NCBI GenBank assembly: GCA_947451525.1
Contig: CANFZM010000008.1
Location: 58,894 to 122,893 of the forward strand
DNA: 64,000 nucleotides
Direction: 5' to 3'
DNA from: Flavobacteriaceae bacterium
Lineage (GTDB): Bacteria; Bacteroidota; Bacteroidia; Flavobacteriales; Flavobacteriaceae
Of the stretch, positions 7,299 to 15,985 are shown in pieces. Position numbers and translations under genes: made by a program. The notes under the pieces are model-generated. The model did no database searches. It was not told where the DNA came from and saw nothing but the letters and a program-made list of their open reading frames with translations. Numbering within the stretch: position 1 is the stretch's first letter; every line of letters starts with the position of its first letter.

Positions 7299-8189
7299 TT
7301 ATTGGTATAATTTAATTGCTTTTTCTATTCTATTCTTAATTGTTTCTCTTAGTTCTTTTGGCTCTAAAACTTCTACCAATTCCCCATATTTTAATATTTC
7401 TATGATAAAATCAAAGGTGGGATGTACAAATAATTCTAAGGTAAAATAGGCGGAGGTTTCTTCTATTACTTTTTGCGAAGAGTGAATTGGTAAAGATTTT
7501 AAATAAACCCCTTGACTTTCATCTAATTTCAATACAATTTTAGTAGCTGTTTCGTAAGTTTCTATACCAAAGGCATTTTTGTAATGTTGTACTACATCTA
7601 TTTTTTTAGGAAGAAATTTAGTAAGCGTAATGTCTAAATTTAAGATTCTATCCAATCCAAAATTCCGAATATCATTTTTGACAATATCAAAACAAATTAA
7701 ATACCATCGGCGTTGTACTTCTTTAATTGCAATTGGTTCAACAGTTCTTTTTGTGGTGCCTTCTTGCCAATAACTCTGATGTTCAAAGGTGACTAATAGA
7801 TTGTGTTCAATTGCATGTAATAAGCCTTGCATATACTCGGTTCCGCTTGCTTTTCTTTTTTCTAATAACAATTTATTGGATACCGAAGTTGATAATTTTA
7901 TTGCATTAATTGTTTCTATAGCTTCAATAATGCGTTCAAAAGGTTTTTCTAAATCATCTTCCACTATTTCATACCACCTTTCTTTTTTATTATAATGAAT
8001 TTCAATCTCATATATAGATTGTATTTCCTTTAAATCCCGTTGAAAAGTTCGTTTAGATATTTCAAAATCTTCTTCTAAAATATCTTGTTGTTTCTGAAAA
8101 AAAGATTTTATATCTTCAAAACTAGATGGATTGGATTTTAATTTATTAATGATTAAAAGATGACGGTGTATGTGTTGTTTTTTAGACAT
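7299..8189 (-). CDS. WYL-domain transcriptional regulator
   Basis: The 296-aa protein has an N-terminal winged-helix region (about 1-70), then the WYL domain with RRWYLICFD (about residues 160-168) and FGLDRIL, and a C-terminal WCX-like extension. WYL proteins such as CapW and BrxR control phage-defence operons and usually respond to nucleic-acid ligands. The ATG at 8189 is chosen because the longer frame starts at a TTG (8207) inside the -7 box TACATTTG. A perfect palindromic operator covers its own -33 region, so autoregulation is likely. The same operator recurs before three other island transcription units. Confidence 0.85.
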   Translation of the reverse strand: MSKKQHIHRHLLIINKLKSNPSSFEDIKSFFQKQQDILEEDFEISKRTFQRDLKEIQSIYEIEIHYNKKERWYEIVEDDLEKPFERIIEAIETINAIKLSTSVSNKLLLEKRKASGTEYMQGLLHAIEHNLLVTFEHQSYWQEGTTKRTVEPIAIKEVQRRWYLICFDIVKNDIRNFGLDRILNLDITLTKFLPKKIDVVQHYKNAFGIETYETATKIVLKLDESQGVYLKSLPIHSSQKVIEETSAYFTLELFVHPTFDFIIEILKYGELVEVLEPKELRETIKNRIEKAIKLYQ

Positions 8190-8204
8190 GCTGATTAATT
8201 TTGT

Positions 8205-8212
8205 CAAATGTA
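8205..8212 (-). promoter_or_regulatory. -7 box of the WYL-exonuclease operon
   Basis: On the minus strand this reads TACATTTG, a perfect match to TANNTTTG, nine bases from the operator edge. It contains the alternative TTG start, which is therefore excluded. Confidence 0.65.
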
Positions 8213-8221
8213 ATCAACAAG

Positions 8222-8240
8222 AGCGACAAGACGTGTCGCT
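8222..8240. promoter_or_regulatory. WYL-type operator, copy 1 (perfect palindrome)
   Basis: AGCGACA-N5-TGTCGCT is a perfect 7-bp inverted repeat with a five-base spacer, located over the -33 region of the WYL gene promoter. It is the reference site for the three diverged copies. Confidence 0.75.
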
Positions 8241-8241
8241 T

Positions 8242-8304
8242 GTTAATAAAAATAAAAAAAATCCCCAACTGCTTCGCACAATTGGGGATTTGAAATTTAT
8301 TTAG
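8242..8304. repeat. Right direct repeat at the secA 3' end
   Basis: This copy directly follows the secA stop codon and contains the secA terminator. It matches the left island repeat at 2733-2788 with four substitutions and one A-run indel. Confidence 0.7.
8259..8291 (-). terminator. secA terminator
   Basis: The arms AAATCCCCAA and TTGGGGATTT form a stem around ctgcttcgcaca, followed on the minus strand by a T-run. Confidence 0.8.
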
Positions 8305-8311
8305 GAGATTC

Positions 8312-11300
8312 TTATACCAAAACCCATTCGCCATTAGCAATCATGCTTTCGGCTTTTTTGAATTTCATAGTTTCGGTTTTTCCACTCATTACATGTTTGA
8401 TAGTAACGGTATCGTTTCTGTTGATTTTTGGTTGGTCGCGAACAATCGTTTCGGTTACCTGACGTTGTTGCGTTTGCCCTGCTTCTCTATTTTGTTCTGC
8501 AGCCGATTCACTATTTTGAATTTCTTCTCTAGATTCGGTGTAACTATCGTTCTTACGAACTTCTTGTTTAGCCTCTTGAATCGTATTTTGCTGTGGCAAA
8601 TCTCCTTTAAACAAGAAAGAAATTACTTCTTTATTTACACCATCCAACATATTTCTGAACAAGTTAAAGGCTTCTAATTTGTAAATAAGCAAAGGATCTT
8701 TTTGTTCGTGTACCGCTAACTGAACCGAAGTTTTCAATTCGTCCATTTTGCGTAAGTGTTTTTTCCATGCTTCATCTACGATTGCTAAAGTGATGTTTTT
8801 TTCAAAGTCTGCCACTAATTGCGCACCTTCAGTATCGAACGCTTTCTTCAAATCGGTAACTACATTCAACGATTTTATTCCATCTGTAAACGGAACAACA
8901 ATACGCTCGTAATGGTTGTTTGGATTTTTATATACATCGGTAATGATTGGCATTGCTTCACGAGCACTACGAGCAGTTTTCTCAGAATAGTATTCCATGG
9001 CTGCTTTATACACTTTTCCGGTCAATTCCATTTCATTCATTTTATCGAATTCCGCGGAGGTGATAGGAGAGGTTATAGAGAAATAACGAATCAATTCAAA
9101 TTCGAAATTCTTGAAATCATTAGTTGCTTTATTGTCGCCAACGATAACTTCACAAGTGTCGTACAACATATTGGCAATATCCAGTTTCAAACGTTCTCCA
9201 TGCAACGCATGACGACGACGTTTGTACACTACTTCTCTTTGGGCGTTCATAACGTCATCGTATTCTAATAAACGTTTACGAGTTCCAAAGTTGTTTTCTT
9301 CTACTTTTTTCTGTGCTCTTTCAATAGATTTAGTCATCATCGAATGCTGAATTACTTCACCTTCTTTTAATCCCATTCTATCCATTACTTTCGCAACTCT
9401 TTCAGAACCAAAAAGACGCATTAAGTTATCTTCCAAAGAAACATAAAATTGAGAACTTCCCGGATCTCCTTGACGACCTGCGCGACCACGTAACTGACGG
9501 TCTACACGACGAGAATCGTGTCGCTCTGTACCAATAATTGCTAATCCACCTGCTGCTTTTACTTCGGGAGTTAACTTGATATCGGTTCCACGACCTGCCA
9601 TATTGGTTGCGATAGTTACTACTCCAGGTTTCCCTGCTTCTGCAACGATATCGGCTTCTTTTTTGTGCATTTTTGCATTCAATACGTTGTGAGCAACACC
9701 ACGCATTTTCAACATTCGACTCAATAATTCGGAAATTTCTACCGAAGTAGTACCAATTAAAACCGGTCTTCCAGAAGCAGATAGTTGCGTTACGTCTTCA
9801 ATAACGGCATTGAATTTTTCACGTACCGAACGGTAAATTAAATCTTCTTTATCGTGACGTGACATTCCTCTGTTGGTTGGAATTTCAACAACGTCTAATT
9901 TATAAATTTCCCAAAGTTCTCCTGCTTCTGTTACAGCTGTTCCTGTCATACCTGCAAGTTTGCTGTACATACGGAAGTAGTTTTGTAAGGTAATTGTTGC
10001 AAATGTTTGGGTTGCGGCCTCAATAGTAACTTGCTCTTTGGCTTCAATGGCTTGGTGCAATCCGTCCGAATAACGACGACCATCCATAATACGACCCGTT
10101 TGCTCATCGACAATCATAATTTTGTTGTCCATGATTACATATTCCACATCTTTTTCAAAAAGGGTATAGGCTTTTAATAACTGCGTAAGGGTGTGAATAC
10201 GTTCTGATTTGATTCCGAAATCTTGAAACAAATGTTCTTTTGCTTCAGCCTCAGCATCTTTATCTAATTTTTGTTTTTCGATGTTTGCAATTTCAGTTCC
10301 AATATCTGGAAGTACGAAAAATGTGGCATCGGTATCTTGTGACAAGTATTGAATTCCGTTATCGGTTAATTCAACCTGGTTGTTTTTTTCTTCAATTACA
10401 AAATACATTGCTTCATCAACAAGCGGCATTTTGCGATTGTTGTCACTCATGTATTCGTTTTCGGTTTTTTGCAAAAGTTGCTTTATACCTTCTTCACTCA
10501 AGAATTTAATTAACGCTTTGTTTTTAGGTAACGAACGGTAGGCTCTCAATAATTGGAAACCACCATCTTTAGAATTGCCTTCTTTGATTAATTTTCTTGC
10601 TTCCGATAAAAAACCATTTGCCAATTGACGTTGTAAATTGTAAAGATTTTCAACTTTAGGTTTCAATTCGTTAAACTCATGACGATCCCCATCTGGAACC
10701 GGACCAGAAATAATTAATGGTGTTCTAGCATCATCAATTAATACCGAATCGACCTCATCCACAATAGCATAATTGTGTTTACGTTGCACTAAATCTTCTG
10801 GCGAATGCGCCATATTATCTCTTAGGTAATCAAAACCAAACTCGTTGTTGGTTCCGTAAGTGATATCTGCTTCGTAGGCTTTTCTTCTTTCTTCGGTATT
10901 TGGCGAATGGTTGTCAATACAATCTACAAGCATTCCGTGGAATTCAAATAATGGTGCTTTCCAGGTACTATCCCTTTTTGCTAAGTAATCATTCACGGTT
11001 ACCAAATGCACTCCGTTACCCGTTAAGGCATTCAAATACAACGGAAGCGTAGCAACCAAAGTTTTTCCTTCCCCAGTTTGCATTTCGGCAATTTTACCTT
11101 CGTGCAATACAATTCCACCTATCAACTGAACGTCGTAGTGAATCATGTCCCAAGTGATTTCTTTTCCGGCAGCGTTCCATTGGTTAGCCCAATTGGCTTG
11201 ATCGCCAACCAAAGTAACATAAGGCTTAGTAGCCGAAAGTTCTCTGTCTTTTTCAGTAGCAGTAACGGTAATAGTAGAGTTGTCTTTAAAACGTCGTGCA

Positions 11301-11656
11301 GTTTCTTTAACCACTGCAAAAGCCTCAGGAAGAATTTCCATCAAAACTTTTTCTGAGATTTCGTAGGCTTCTTTTTCTAAAGCATCAATAGCATTGTAAA
11401 TATCTTCTCTTAAATCAATATCGGAAGTATTTTCGGCTTCTTGTCTTTTGGCTGCAATTTCGGCATCTTGTTTGGCACGTGCGTCTTTTATCTTCGCTTT
11501 GAATTGGGCAGTTTTGCCACGTAATTCATCGTGAGACAAAGCAATTAATGCTGGTTCTAATGCTTTGATTTTGGCTATATAAGGTTGCGTGGCTTTTACA
11601 TCTTTTTCAGATTTATCGCCTACAAATGCTTTAAGTATGCTATTTATGAAACTCAT
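8312..11656 (-). CDS. secA: Preprotein translocase ATPase SecA
   Basis: The 1114-aa protein drives post-translational export through SecYEG. Walker A (MQTGEGKT) lies near residues 191-198, the DEVDS motor motif near 299, the GTERHDSRRVDRQLRGRAGR helicase motif in the second nucleotide-binding fold near 710-730, and the helical scaffold region follows. It is longer than E. coli SecA, as usual for Bacteroidetes, with extra sequence inside NBD1. The C-terminal tail ends KAESMIANGEWVLV and lacks the Cys-rich zinc motif. The promoter box is at 11712-11719. Its terminator also occurs as the left border of the neighbouring island. Confidence 0.97.
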   Translation of the reverse strand: MSFINSILKAFVGDKSEKDVKATQPYIAKIKALEPALIALSHDELRGKTAQFKAKIKDARAKQDAEIAAKRQEAENTSDIDLREDIYNAIDALEKEAYEISEKVLMEILPEAFAVVKETARRFKDNSTITVTATEKDRELSATKPYVTLVGDQANWANQWNAAGKEITWDMIHYDVQLIGGIVLHEGKIAEMQTGEGKTLVATLPLYLNALTGNGVHLVTVNDYLAKRDSTWKAPLFEFHGMLVDCIDNHSPNTEERRKAYEADITYGTNNEFGFDYLRDNMAHSPEDLVQRKHNYAIVDEVDSVLIDDARTPLIISGPVPDGDRHEFNELKPKVENLYNLQRQLANGFLSEARKLIKEGNSKDGGFQLLRAYRSLPKNKALIKFLSEEGIKQLLQKTENEYMSDNNRKMPLVDEAMYFVIEEKNNQVELTDNGIQYLSQDTDATFFVLPDIGTEIANIEKQKLDKDAEAEAKEHLFQDFGIKSERIHTLTQLLKAYTLFEKDVEYVIMDNKIMIVDEQTGRIMDGRRYSDGLHQAIEAKEQVTIEAATQTFATITLQNYFRMYSKLAGMTGTAVTEAGELWEIYKLDVVEIPTNRGMSRHDKEDLIYRSVREKFNAVIEDVTQLSASGRPVLIGTTSVEISELLSRMLKMRGVAHNVLNAKMHKKEADIVAEAGKPGVVTIATNMAGRGTDIKLTPEVKAAGGLAIIGTERHDSRRVDRQLRGRAGRQGDPGSSQFYVSLEDNLMRLFGSERVAKVMDRMGLKEGEVIQHSMMTKSIERAQKKVEENNFGTRKRLLEYDDVMNAQREVVYKRRRHALHGERLKLDIANMLYDTCEVIVGDNKATNDFKNFEFELIRYFSITSPITSAEFDKMNEMELTGKVYKAAMEYYSEKTARSAREAMPIITDVYKNPNNHYERIVVPFTDGIKSLNVVTDLKKAFDTEGAQLVADFEKNITLAIVDEAWKKHLRKMDELKTSVQLAVHEQKDPLLIYKLEAFNLFRNMLDGVNKEVISFLFKGDLPQQNTIQEAKQEVRKNDSYTESREEIQNSESAAEQNREAGQTQQRQVTETIVRDQPKINRNDTVTIKHVMSGKTETMKFKKAESMIANGEWVLV

Positions 11657-11711
11657 AATGGGTTTGTTTTTATTTTTAATATTCCGATTCCGAGGAATTG
11701 GGCTAGGAATG

Positions 11712-11719
11712 CAAATTTA
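11712..11719 (-). promoter_or_regulatory. -7 box of secA
   Basis: On the minus strand this reads TAAATTTG, a perfect match to TANNTTTG, giving a leader of about 50 bases. It directly follows the terminator of the preceding gene. Confidence 0.6.
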
Positions 11720-11723
11720 AACA

Positions 11724-11752
11724 AAAAAAAAGCCCCGAAGGAGACTTTTTTT
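11724..11752 (-). terminator. Terminator of the DUF2795 gene
   Basis: On the minus strand AAAAAAAG and CTTTTTTT arms enclose a short G/C stem closed by a TTCG-like turn, followed by a T-run. Confidence 0.6.
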
Positions 11753-11771
11753 CTGTGGTATTAATTATTTT

Positions 11772-11993
11772 TTAATATTCATCCTCATTCCAAAGATAAT
11801 CTTCGTCGGTGGGATAATCCGGCCATATTTCTTCCATTGATTCGTATATCTCGCCTTCGTCTTCAATAGACTGTAGGTTTTCTACAACTTCCAGGGGGGC
11901 ACCTGCTCTAATAGCGTAGTCAATAAGTTCGTCTTTGGTAGCAGGCCACGGTGCATCACTTAAATAGGATGCTAATTCTAATGTCCAATACAT
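11772..11993 (-). CDS. DUF2795-family small acidic protein
   Basis: The 73-aa protein begins MYWTLELASYLSDAPWPATKDELIDYAIRAG, the pattern of the DUF2795 family, which is nearly universal in Bacteroidetes and found next to secA or cobalamin genes in relatives. The N-terminal 50 residues form a small helical domain. The tail is acidic and aromatic (YPTDEDYLWNEDEY). Its molecular function is unknown. It has its own promoter box (12019-12026) and terminator, so it is a single-gene unit. Confidence 0.8.
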   Translation of the reverse strand: MYWTLELASYLSDAPWPATKDELIDYAIRAGAPLEVVENLQSIEDEGEIYESMEEIWPDYPTDEDYLWNEDEY

Positions 11994-12018
11994 CTGCTTT
12001 CGATTTTAATAATTTATG

Positions 12019-12026
12019 CAAAAATA
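12019..12026 (-). promoter_or_regulatory. -7 box of the DUF2795 gene
   Basis: On the minus strand this reads TATTTTTG, a perfect match to TANNTTTG, 25 bases before the ATG. Confidence 0.55.
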
Positions 12027-12086
12027 ATTTTTTAACTGAAATAGTCAAGGAAAAAATGATTTATTTTCAATTTAAAGTTAAGAACG

Positions 12087-12186
12087 TGTGTTTTTAAATT
12101 CCAATTTTTAAATTCCAAATTACAAAACACTTGATTTTACAAGGATTTATAACTGCTAGACATTGGAATTTGGAATTTTATTTTTT
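12087..12186. repeat. Intergenic AATTCCAA-type low-complexity repeat
   Basis: Units of AAATTCCAA on one side and TTGGAATTT on the other form a loose inverted repeat between the DUF2795 and adenosyltransferase genes. The same word type also occurs in frame inside the radical SAM gene (33869-33902). Confidence 0.5.
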
Positions 12187-12207
12187 TTGGATTTTATTCA
12201 GAAAATT

Positions 12208-12777
12208 CTATTTTCTGGGTATCCATTGAACTTCGTCTGCTTGTAGGTCATAAGACAATTTCCGTGCCAAGACAAAAAGGTAGTCAGAAAGTCGGTTGAG
12301 GTACTTAATTACGAGTTCTTCGGTAGGTTCCATGTCATTAAGATGCACTGCTAAACGTTCGGCTCTTCGGCATACGCAACGTGCAATGTGACAATATGAC
12401 ACAGTAGTATGTCCTCCAGGAAGTACAAAATGTGTCATTACAGGTAGCGATTCTTCCATGGTATCCATTTCTTTTTCAAGATATTCTACATCCGATTCTA
12501 AAATGCCAAGATTTTTTAATCTTCTTTCGCCACTTTTTAGTTTTTCATCTTCGGGTGGGGTTGCGAGAATTGCTCCAACGGTAAAAAGTCGGTCTTGCAC
12601 TTCGACTAATACATTTTTGTACAAGGGGTTAATGTCTTGATCGCGAATTAAACCAATGTGGGAGTTTAATTCGTCAACGGTTCCGTAACTTTCTATGCGG
12701 ATATGGTGTTTGGAAACTCGGGTGCCACCATAAAGTGCTGTGGTTCCGGTGTCGCCAGTTTTAGTGTATATTTTCAT
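12208..12777 (-). CDS. PduO-type cob(I)alamin adenosyltransferase
   Basis: The 189-aa protein transfers adenosyl from ATP to cob(I)alamin, making adenosylcobalamin. The N-terminal MKIYTKTGDTGTTALYGG is the ATP-binding signature of the PduO/MMAB family. RRAERLAV and the NRLSDYLFVLAR helix near the C-terminus are the other family hallmarks. Length is normal. It fits a role in supplying the cofactor of methylmalonyl-CoA mutase, which would follow the acyl-CoA carboxylase encoded at 41.0-44.8 kb if that enzyme uses propionyl-CoA. That link is an inference. Confidence 0.93.
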   Translation of the reverse strand: MKIYTKTGDTGTTALYGGTRVSKHHIRIESYGTVDELNSHIGLIRDQDINPLYKNVLVEVQDRLFTVGAILATPPEDEKLKSGERRLKNLGILESDVEYLEKEMDTMEESLPVMTHFVLPGGHTTVSYCHIARCVCRRAERLAVHLNDMEPTEELVIKYLNRLSDYLFVLARKLSYDLQADEVQWIPRK

Positions 12778-12853
12778 TTTAAGAATCTGAGATTGAGGGT
12801 GCTAAGATACTGCCTTTTTTTGGAGATAACAAGTAAGCGAAATGCTGCTTAAT

Positions 12854-12950
12854 TAGCCCCGATTGAGCCGATATCCTTGCGTAGTTTACGGAGCAAGATA
12901 AAGGCGAAAGCGGGAATTACCTTTACGGATAAAGCCCTAACGATTCGCTC
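12854..12950 (-). repeat. Dispersed hairpin repeat, copy 1
   Basis: Read on the minus strand it starts AGCGAAT and ends CGGGGCTA, with TTTATCCGTAAAGG and TTCCCGCTTT inside and a short stem (ATCTTGC/GCAAGGAT). It begins 18 bases after the stop of the ABC ATPase gene, in the same direction. Confidence 0.75.
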
Positions 12951-12968
12951 TTGATTACAACAATACTA

Positions 12969-13667
12969 TTATAAATGGTTGGTGTTTTGAGTGTCACTTT
13001 CTATCATTCCGTCGCGTAAACGGATGATTCTGTGGGCGTATTTGGCAATATCTTCTTCGTGAGTTACCAAAATAACGGTGTTTCCGGAGGCGTGAATGTC
13101 GCCAAAAAGTTTCATGATTTCTACGGAGGTTTTACTGTCTAGATTTCCGGTTGGCTCGTCGGCAAGGATGATGGAAGGCTTGTTAACCAAGGCTCTAGCC
13201 ACGGCAACACGCTGGCGTTGACCACCCGAAAGTTGGTTGGGTTGGTGGTCCATACGGTCGTCTAGCCCAACTTGTTTTAGCACTTCGGTGGCACGAATAT
13301 TTCGGTCGGTTTTGGAATAACCTGCATAAATCATTGGCAAGGCAACGTTGTCTAGGGCAGTTGTTCTTGGTAAAAGGTTGAAGGTTTGGAAAACGAAACC
13401 AATTTCTTTGTTTCGGATTTCGGCCAAGTCGTCGTCGTGCATTTGGGAAACGTCATTTCCGTTAAGGATATAGGTTCCTGAGGTTGGTGTATCGAGGCAG
13501 CCTAAAAGGTTCATAAGGGTAGATTTCCCAGAACCAGAAGGGCCCATCAAGGCTACATATTCGCCTTTGTTGATTTGTAAATCGATGCCTTTAAGTACGT
13601 TTATGGTTTCGTTTCCGAGTTGGAAATCGCGCTTGATGTTGGTGATGTTTATAAGTGGACTTGACAT
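12969..13667 (-). CDS. ABC transporter ATP-binding protein, LolD/MacB type
   Basis: The 232-aa ATPase has Walker [10 protein letters not shown], a Q-loop at [17 protein letters not shown], the signature [15 protein letters not shown] and Walker [13 protein letters not shown]. The [13 protein letters not shown] type and the length fit the LolD/MacB group, which powers lipoprotein release or efflux with a separate FtsX-fold permease. No permease is adjacent. The start ATG at 13667 ([10 protein letters not shown]) is chosen because the longer frame (to 13751) begins upstream of the -7 box at 13718-13725. It is followed by dispersed repeat copy 1. Confidence 0.9.
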   Translation of the reverse strand: MSSPLINITNIKRDFQLGNETINVLKGIDLQINKGEYVALMGPSGSGKSTLMNLLGCLDTPTSGTYILNGNDVSQMHDDDLAEIRNKEIGFVFQTFNLLPRTTALDNVALPMIYAGYSKTDRNIRATEVLKQVGLDDRMDHQPNQLSGGQRQRVAVARALVNKPSIILADEPTGNLDSKTSVEIMKLFGDIHASGNTVILVTHEEDIAKYAHRIIRLRDGMIESDTQNTNHL

Positions 13668-13717
13668 AAATTTTAGACTAATTAATACGATTAGTAGATG
13701 AAAACACGATAAAGTTA

Positions 13718-13725
13718 CAAACTTA
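13718..13725 (-). promoter_or_regulatory. -7 box of the ABC ATPase gene
   Basis: On the minus strand this reads TAAGTTTG, a perfect match to TANNTTTG. It lies inside the longest open frame, which rules out the upstream start. Confidence 0.6.
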
Positions 13726-13826
13726 AACAACAAAAAATGATAATAATGCAAGTTTAATTTTTTATTGTGTAATTTTTAAGATGATTGTTTGGGATAATTT
13801 TACAATTAACAATAAACGTAATAGTT

Positions 13827-14507
13827 ATGAAAACAAATGTATTTAAATTGGTGTTAATTTCGTTGGTATTCCTTGGATTGAGTTCTTGTCAGAACAAAGA
13901 AAAAGAAGCTGCGGACAAAAGAATTAGTGAATTGGAGAATTATGTCGATTCTTTAAAAACTGTTAATGAAGATGAACGTCAAGCTAATTGGGATTTGATT
14001 GCTTCTGATTTTGATAGAAAAGCGACAGAGGCTAATGATGCTTTGGTAAATTTGAAGGATGAGGATAAAACAAAGTCTCAAGAAAAATTAGATGCTGCGA
14101 TTGCAAAATATGATGAAATTAAAGTTATGTCTCAAAAAAATTCAGAAACGTTAAAAACAGTCACTAAACCAAGTCCGAGTCAAATGTTACGAGATAGATT
14201 ATTTGGTGCAGGAAAAATTGGCAATGACATGAGTTTTGCTTGGGTAAATAAAGATAATATATTAAAAACATACGATACTTTCTTTCAGGCATATAAAGAT
14301 AATAAATCTAATTTTTCTAGAGAAGATTATGATGAAATAAAATTGATGTATGAAGCATTAGATAGTAGAAAAAACACTGTTGAAAAAGAAGGTTTGTCTA
14401 CAGAAGACAATACTAAAATTGCTTCCATAAAATTTAAATTTGCACCAATGTTTAAAATAAATAGGATTGGTGCTAAAAGCAGAGAAAATGCGGAAGCAAA
14501 AGAATAG
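13827..14507 (+). CDS. Coiled-coil lipoprotein of unknown function
   Basis: The 226-aa protein has a lipoprotein signal with lipobox LSSC (Cys near residue 22). A predicted coiled coil (EAADKRISELENYVDSLK) follows, with heptad-like helices to about residue 110. A less charged C-terminal half follows with DMSFAWVNKDNILKTYDTFFQAYKDNK. The start at 13827 gives the signal peptide directly; the open frame extends 14 codons further upstream but adds nothing signal-like. No family is recognised. It is a single gene with its own terminator. Confidence 0.7.
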   Translation: MKTNVFKLVLISLVFLGLSSCQNKEKEAADKRISELENYVDSLKTVNEDERQANWDLIASDFDRKATEANDALVNLKDEDKTKSQEKLDAAIAKYDEIKVMSQKNSETLKTVTKPSPSQMLRDRLFGAGKIGNDMSFAWVNKDNILKTYDTFFQAYKDNKSNFSREDYDEIKLMYEALDSRKNTVEKEGLSTEDNTKIASIKFKFAPMFKINRIGAKSRENAEAKE

Positions 14508-14530
14508 ATATAATTATTAATTCAAGGAGA

Positions 14531-14560
14531 AATGACAATCAGGGATGGTTGTCATTTTTT
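14531..14560 (+). terminator. Terminator of the coiled-coil lipoprotein gene
   Basis: The arms AATGACAA and TTGTCATT form a perfect 8-bp stem followed by a run of seven T. Confidence 0.75.
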
Positions 14561-14618
14561 TATGTTTAATAACGCAACCTTTTAACTTTTTTTGCATCTT
14601 TGAAAAAATACTAAATTC

Positions 14619-15983
14619 ATGAGAAAAGTTTTACTTTTAATTTTATCGCTTCTTCTTTTTCAAAATAGTAGTGCTCAATGTTGGCAATCAATTTCAGTTG
14701 GAATATATAATACTTTTGGTATTAAAAATGATGGAACATTGTGGGGATGTGGAGCAAATTGGCATGGGCAATTAGGAAATGATACTTTTACAGATAGTAA
14801 TACTTTTGTACAAATTGGAAACAATAACAATTGGAAAATGGTTTCGATTAGTGAGTCTCATGCTTTGGCAATAAAAACGGATGGAACTTTGTGGGCTTGG
14901 GGTTATAATTTTTATGGAGAACTTGGTAATGGCACTAATACAGATAGTACAGTTCCAATTCAAATAGGTACTGCTAACGACTGGAAAACAATTTCGGCAA
15001 CCTATTGGTCAAATTTGGCATTAAAGAATAATGGCACTTTGTGGGCATGGGGTTTTAATTCAAATTATGGGCAATTGGGTGATGGGCTTTTAATTGATAA
15101 AAATGTTCCCACACAAATAGGAGCAGCTACTGATTGGTACACTATATCTGCTGGTCCAACCCATTCCATAGCAATAAAAAATAATGGTACTTTATGGGCT
15201 TGGGGTTATAATTTTTATGGACAATTTGGAAATGGGAATAATAGTAATTCTTATGTTCCAATTCAAATAGGAACTGCAAATAACTGGAGTTCTGCTTTAG
15301 CAGGAGAATACCATACATTAGCTTTAAAAGTAGGAGGCACTATTTTTTCAACAGGATTAAATTCTGATGGAAGATTAGGTGATGGTTCAACTAATACAAA
15401 ATATTTATTGACTCAAATTGGAAGTGAATCGAATTGGCAAAGTATAGGAATTGGAAAATATAATTCACTAGCAATAAAAAATAATGGTACTTTATGGACT
15501 TGTGGTTATAATTTATTGGGTATGATTGGAGATGGTACCACTATAGATAAACCTGTTTTTACTCAAATATCCACTGATACTAATTGGCAATTTGCATCTA
15601 CAGGTGAATACCATACTATTGGTTTAAAAACGGACGGTTCCTTATCAAGATGGGGTTATAATTTTTATGGTGAATTAGGAGTCGGGAATAATTCAATTTC
15701 TTTAATTCCAATTTCTACTGCTTGCTTAACAATGAGTACCGTTAAAAATGAAATAGATAAATCATTTACGATTTATCCAAATCCTGCTAATTCTGTATTA
15801 AATATTATTTCAAATGAAAATGAAATAGAGAATTGTATTGTTGTTGATTTAATGGGTAAAGTAATAATTAATCAAAAAAACAATTCTACTCAAATTAATG
15901 TTCAGAATTTGGAATCTGGGATTTATTTTGTTTCCGTTACTATTAATGGAATTACAAATTTTCAAAAGTTTATAAAGGAATAA
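14619..15983 (+). CDS. Secreted RCC1-repeat protein with T9SS sorting domain
   Basis: The 454-aa protein has a signal peptide (cleavage after NSSAQ), then seven or so RCC1-type repeats of about 50 residues, each with an LAIKNNGTLWAWGYNFYGQLGNG core. These should form a beta-propeller, residues about 20-370. The C-terminal 75 residues (FTIYPNPANSVLNI ... GIYFVSVTINGITNFQKFIKE) are a type A T9SS sorting domain. The protein is therefore secreted or surface-attached through the type IX system. Its ligand is unknown. Repeats two and four are close to each other, suggesting recent internal duplication. Confidence 0.88.
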   Translation: MRKVLLLILSLLLFQNSSAQCWQSISVGIYNTFGIKNDGTLWGCGANWHGQLGNDTFTDSNTFVQIGNNNNWKMVSISESHALAIKTDGTLWAWGYNFYGELGNGTNTDSTVPIQIGTANDWKTISATYWSNLALKNNGTLWAWGFNSNYGQLGDGLLIDKNVPTQIGAATDWYTISAGPTHSIAIKNNGTLWAWGYNFYGQFGNGNNSNSYVPIQIGTANNWSSALAGEYHTLALKVGGTIFSTGLNSDGRLGDGSTNTKYLLTQIGSESNWQSIGIGKYNSLAIKNNGTLWTCGYNLLGMIGDGTTIDKPVFTQISTDTNWQFASTGEYHTIGLKTDGSLSRWGYNFYGELGVGNNSISLIPISTACLTMSTVKNEIDKSFTIYPNPANSVLNIISNENEIENCIVVDLMGKVIINQKNNSTQINVQNLESGIYFVSVTINGITNFQKFIKE

Positions 15984-15985
15984 AA

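Larger units (their letters stand above)
2733..8304. other. Accessory island between duplicated secA terminators
   Basis: The segment lies between two direct repeats, 2733-2788 and 8242-8304. The second is the natural 3' end of secA. All genes inside read on the minus strand, and the two flanking minus-strand genes (secA and the four-helix-bundle gene) are ordinary chromosomal genes. The contents are a WYL regulator, an exonuclease, a decayed small gene, an unknown plus UDG-like pair, a DnaB-like ATPase and three unknown proteins. No integrase or transposase is present, so arrival by recombination between the repeats is inferred, not shown. Confidence 0.55.
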
